Shown here: positions 60,976-64,000 of the stretch, one piece after another
Position numbering within the stretch: position 1 is the first letter of the stretch
Layout of the letters: each line of letters opens with the position of its first letter
Assembly (NCBI GenBank): GCA_964623055.1
Contig: CAZURK010000034.1
Coordinates: 1-64,000, forward strand
Source: JADHUC01 sp964623055
Lineage (GTDB): Bacteria > Planctomycetota > Planctomycetia > Pirellulales > Pirellulaceae
Direction of reading: 5' to 3'
Length of the DNA stretch: 64,000 nt
Notes under the pieces: generated by a model
What the model saw: only the letters and a program-made list of their open reading frames with translations
Databases searched by the model: none
Told to the model about the DNA's origin: nothing
Translations under genes and position numbers: made by a program

Positions 60976-62577
60976 CTAAGTGTCCGGCGTTAGCTGTACA
61001 CGGCGAATGCGCGGCGAACCGGCCGAGCGGTTTGATTGGAGCTGCAACTGGAACCGCCAGTGTGTGGCCCGCAAGTCCGTCGGTGAATAGCCGGATTGGC
61101 CGTCGTAGATTTCAAACCATCGCGAACGAGCATCAGCGATTCCATCTGCGTCGCGATCGACCTCGACCATCAGCCGCGCCCGCTCGCCACCGAAAGTGTA
61201 TTGCTCCAGGTCTGCGATCTTCGAATCGCGCGTGGCGTAGTAGGCGGCGCCGACGTACGTATTGTCGACTCGCCGCTTGAGGTCGCCATATCCGGTATCG
61301 GTGCCGAGCTGCATTTCGCCATGCAACAATTGCGGGCCCTGCCACGTCCGACCGTTGTCGTCCGACCAATAGACCACGGGTTTCCGCGTATAACCGCCTC
61401 CGTTACTGTGTAGGCCGAAGCCCCACAACCGACCCTCGCCAGCGGCGTAATCCAGCTTGTTACCGTGCTGGAAAATCGGGTTACTGTCTTTGTACAAACG
61501 TACCCGTTGCCAGAGTCCGTTCTCGATGCCTCCATTGACCTGGTCCGAGATATCAACAGGTTTGGAAAACGAACGGCCCATGTCGGTGCTGATCGACTGA
61601 AACGTGTAGCGGTTGCCGGACGCGTGCCGCAGGACGGCCACAATCGTGCGGTTCCCCACGTACTCGATCGCCGGCTCGAACGTGGCGCCGCTGTCCACCT
61701 CGCGGTGATTGGCCAAGGGACCGATCCAGCTCAGAAACTCGTAGGTCTTGCCGTTGTCGCGAGTCCGCGCCAGCAGCGTCCCGGCCTGCGAGTTGTACTT
61801 GTAATACTGAAAGGCCATGTAGACGTCGTTGGGATTCTCAGGATCAATGAACCAGTCTTCCGTCCCGATGACCCGATCGTCGTCCACGCCCGGCACGCCC
61901 ATGACACTGATTCTGTCGCGGTCCGGTTTCCACGTTTTTCCGTCATCTGTCGAACGAAGTTGCCGTGTTCCGGTACTGTAGTTCGTGCGCCAGAACTGCA
62001 GGACAAGGTCACCGTTGGGCATCCTGTAGAGGCCGGGTTCGCTGTGCGTGGCTCCATCATCAAAGGGCATCCCATTGATGGATGTGCCGTCGAACCACCG
62101 ATCCAGCTTACTCCAAGTCCTGCCTTCGTCCTTCGACGTGATGATGTGAATCGCATCACGCCCGGCCCACTCGATGTGGTTGACGCCTGAGCGCAGCGCC
62201 ATGACCCAGCGGTGCTCGTCCAGGATGGCGATCATCGAGCGGCCATACCAATCGTGAGGCGTACCCACGGCGTTGGTAAACGGCGTCTCGGAGCCATCCA
62301 CGACGACCTCGATTGTCTTATTGTCAAACAAGTCGATTTCGGCCTCGACCACAACCTCAACTGCCTTGACGGGCTGGTTCCACACGTGCCACCCGCTGAT
62401 CCACTGGCCCTTTTCCACTCCATCCAAGACAAGCGAGTCGTCCTTGACGGCAATTCCCTCCGACGCAGCACGCGCCCGCTTCCAGCCCGCGGAGTCTTCG
62501 ACGGACCAAGGTTCGGCGGCGGGTAGAGATGTCCATGGAACGATCAGTAGAAGTGTCGTCAGTCGCCACGTTGTCAT
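60976..62577 (-). CDS. Secreted sialidase-fold (BNR repeat) protein
   Basis: 533 residues from the ATG at 62577 (GGAGG upstream), signal TTWRLTTLLLIVPWTSLPAA. After a small N-terminal beta domain, Asp-box motifs mark a sialidase-type propeller: TSKDEGRTWSKLD, STDDGKTWKPDR, RTRDNGKTYEFLS, STDMGRSFSKPV and WSDDNGRTWQGP. The catalytic residues of true sialidases are not obvious. It is longer than, and distinct from, the 403-residue member at 52377. It appears to be the second gene of a minus-strand cluster that enters from the right edge. Confidence 0.78.
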   Translation of the reverse strand: MTTWRLTTLLLIVPWTSLPAAEPWSVEDSAGWKRARAASEGIAVKDDSLVLDGVEKGQWISGWHVWNQPVKAVEVVVEAEIDLFDNKTIEVVVDGSETPFTNAVGTPHDWYGRSMIAILDEHRWVMALRSGVNHIEWAGRDAIHIITSKDEGRTWSKLDRWFDGTSINGMPFDDGATHSEPGLYRMPNGDLVLQFWRTNYSTGTRQLRSTDDGKTWKPDRDRISVMGVPGVDDDRVIGTEDWFIDPENPNDVYMAFQYYKYNSQAGTLLARTRDNGKTYEFLSWIGPLANHREVDSGATFEPAIEYVGNRTIVAVLRHASGNRYTFQSISTDMGRSFSKPVDISDQVNGGIENGLWQRVRLYKDSNPIFQHGNKLDYAAGEGRLWGFGLHSNGGGYTRKPVVYWSDDNGRTWQGPQLLHGEMQLGTDTGYGDLKRRVDNTYVGAAYYATRDSKIADLEQYTFGGERARLMVEVDRDADGIADARSRWFEIYDGQSGYSPTDLRATHWRFQLQLQSNRSAGSPRIRRVQLTPDT

Positions 62578-62706
62578 TTGTTTCCTCCGCAATTTGCCGT
62601 TGTGTCGCGCAGATTTCTGCGTGCGAGAGTACCTCTTGTCCGCCATCGTCATCGGAATGCCGGTCGGCGCTGTTCGGCCACGAGGATGGCGGTCAGCAAT
62701 GCGATT

Positions 62707-64000
62707 TTACTCCATGCCGAGTCTGAGCAATACGGTATCGTTCGCTTGCATCGCGAAGCGCAAGAGCGTTCCTTCCACGTGCAAAGCCGGACTTCCAAAG
62801 ATCGCTCGGGGACGACGCGGCTCCCGAAGCTCCACCACCTTGTCCCCACCGGTCGACGCATGCAAGCATATGTACTGATTATCGACGAACAGGGCATCCC
62901 CTGTCTCGATGTACACATGACACCCGGCGTCGCGCGCCAAGCGTCGCAACGTATCCGGCAGCAAACGCGGCGCCGAGCAGAAGACGCTGGTCCATTTGCC
63001 CATGGGCTTGCGGGCGAGTCCTGCGAAGTCAGTGCCGTCGATGTGTCCGAGCTCCTCGGCGTCGGTGACATCGGGAACGAAGACCGGATCGACCGCGGGC
63101 TTGTCACCTGCCAGCAGCACGCCCTCAGCGTCGGCCACCCGCAGCGGCTTGCCCCACGTCTCTCGGCGCACGGTGAAGCCGGTGAGGACGCGGACTTGCT
63201 CGACGCCGGCGGAGTCGTCGCCGTAGAGCCCGGAAGCGTAAACCCAGATGGCTGTGGCGCCCTCGCGCTCGAAACGGGCGCGGATCGCTGCGCGTTGTGC
63301 GTTGTCGAGCATCACCGTGTTTAGGAACAGGTACGCCTTGTGCGGCGGCATGTCAGCGCTGACCAAGTCGTCCAGCAGGTGGAAGTCCCAGGCGACGCCG
63401 ACGCGAGGGAGCTGGATGATGCTCTGGAGGACGAGGCTGCCCGTCAAGGGGTGCATGGCCGTGAGGTACGCGAAGCTGCGCTCGTCGACGACCACGGCCA
63501 GATCGCCGTGGAAGGGCTGTCGATCCGTCAGCGAAGCCTCCATGGCGTCTCGCATCTTGCCGAGTTCTGCCGTGATTTCGGCCCCCTTCAGCCAACCGCC
63601 CACCATGTCGTAGTGGCTGACGGCCGTGCGGCGAGTGAGCACATTGCCCATCTCGCGCCACAGCACTGCATTGGTGTGCTCCGGTGTGCCCGTGCGCCCG
63701 TAGCCGGAACCGAGGTCGGAGAGATGTGTGCGGTAGTCCGCCTCCGACAGCCACAGCTTGCCGTGGAGCCGCACGCTTTCGGTCGTCGACATGAATCCAG
63801 ATGTTTGCCCAATGGCGCGGTCGGTGTAGAGTGGAGGACTTGCGAGGAAGTCGAGGTCGTCGCAACGGAGCACCTTGGCCAAGGCGAGGTGCGACGAATC
63901 CTGCTGGCGCGGGCCGTGCTGCGTGAGGTAGCCGTAGTACGTTCCGCACAGGGAGCGGCCGTTGGTGGCTTGCTTCACCACACGCGCGAAGTGGGCGATG
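62707..64000 (-). CDS. GH42-like beta-galactosidase-type protein, cut by the right edge
   Basis: About 430 codons are visible; the N-terminus lies beyond the window, so the frame continues to 64000. The visible part starts in a barrel-like region (DLDFLASPPLYTDRAIGQTS, LHGKLWLSEADYRTHLSDLG), where LWLSEADYRTH holds a Glu at the position expected of a clan-A nucleophile. It is followed by a trimerisation-like domain (KAYLFLNTVMLDNAQRAAIR, ATAIWVYASGLYGDDSAGVE) and a beta tail (GGDKVVELREPRRPRAIFGS). This order resembles GH42-type beta-galactosidase-like proteins. It is the first visible gene of the minus-strand cluster, 129 bp upstream of the sialidase-fold gene. Confidence 0.65.
   Translation of the reverse strand, partial: IAHFARVVKQATNGRSLCGTYYGYLTQHGPRQQDSSHLALAKVLRCDDLDFLASPPLYTDRAIGQTSGFMSTTESVRLHGKLWLSEADYRTHLSDLGSGYGRTGTPEHTNAVLWREMGNVLTRRTAVSHYDMVGGWLKGAEITAELGKMRDAMEASLTDRQPFHGDLAVVVDERSFAYLTAMHPLTGSLVLQSIIQLPRVGVAWDFHLLDDLVSADMPPHKAYLFLNTVMLDNAQRAAIRARFEREGATAIWVYASGLYGDDSAGVEQVRVLTGFTVRRETWGKPLRVADAEGVLLAGDKPAVDPVFVPDVTDAEELGHIDGTDFAGLARKPMGKWTSVFCSAPRLLPDTLRRLARDAGCHVYIETGDALFVDNQYICLHASTGGDKVVELREPRRPRAIFGSPALHVEGTLLRFAMQANDTVLLRLGME

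Overview
The window reads as chromosomal DNA of a planctomycete, probably from the Pirellulales or a related order. The evidence is family content: a TIGR03067-type domain, a hydrazine-synthase-alpha-like fold joined to haem motifs and a formylglycine-generating-enzyme domain, M56/BlaI signalling pairs with very large sensor domains, many secreted carbohydrate-active proteins with Sec or Tat signals, and sparse gene packing. I saw no tRNA, rRNA, CRISPR array, phage module or intact insertion sequence. Many starts have a recognisable GGAG-type ribosome binding site, which I used to trim over-long reading frames.

Layout. 1-4.9 kb: an edge-truncated HEAT-like gene, two secreted proteins of unknown function, a 31-bp perfect inverted repeat and a decayed fragment. 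4.9-8.7 kb: a BlaI-type repressor and an M56 membrane protease whose extracytoplasmic sensor is a WD40 propeller, behind a promoter with two operator palindromes. 9-12.9 kb: a broken gene, a Tat-exported metallophosphoesterase, a Tat-exported Gfo/Idh/MocA oxidoreductase and a small Cys-rich protein. A 40-bp motif recurs upstream of the phosphoesterase and of the next glycosidase-like gene. 12.9-34.1 kb: secreted glycosidase-like proteins, a GxxExxY/PDDEXK-like gene bracketed by paired palindromic repeats, a GH32-like protein that lacks its acid/base residue, a PL6 alginate-lyase-like protein, and the haem/FGE fusion. Two copies of a double-hairpin repeat lie at the end of the PL6 gene and inside the start of the fusion gene.

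34.1-41.7 kb: a lyase-like gene fragment, then a minus-strand operon of BlaI, a 1654-residue M56 receptor (TIGR03067, carboxypeptidase-regulatory-like and ankyrin domains) and a secreted protein, with its own promoter and a different operator. 41.7-46.5 kb: secreted LamG and EF-hand proteins plus gene-poor DNA with diverged repeats and an AbrB-like remnant. 46.5-64 kb: glycan-processing proteins (six-hairpin glycosidase, two sialidase-fold proteins, a GH95-like protein, two tandem beta-helix paralogues, a GH42-like edge gene) and an acetoacetate-decarboxylase-family enzyme.

Taken together, the locus looks like a scavenging region for complex polysaccharides, with no SusC/SusD-type transporter seen. 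Two independent protease-receptor/repressor switches are embedded in it. Several families of small palindromic repeats are scattered through it and sometimes intrude into genes.
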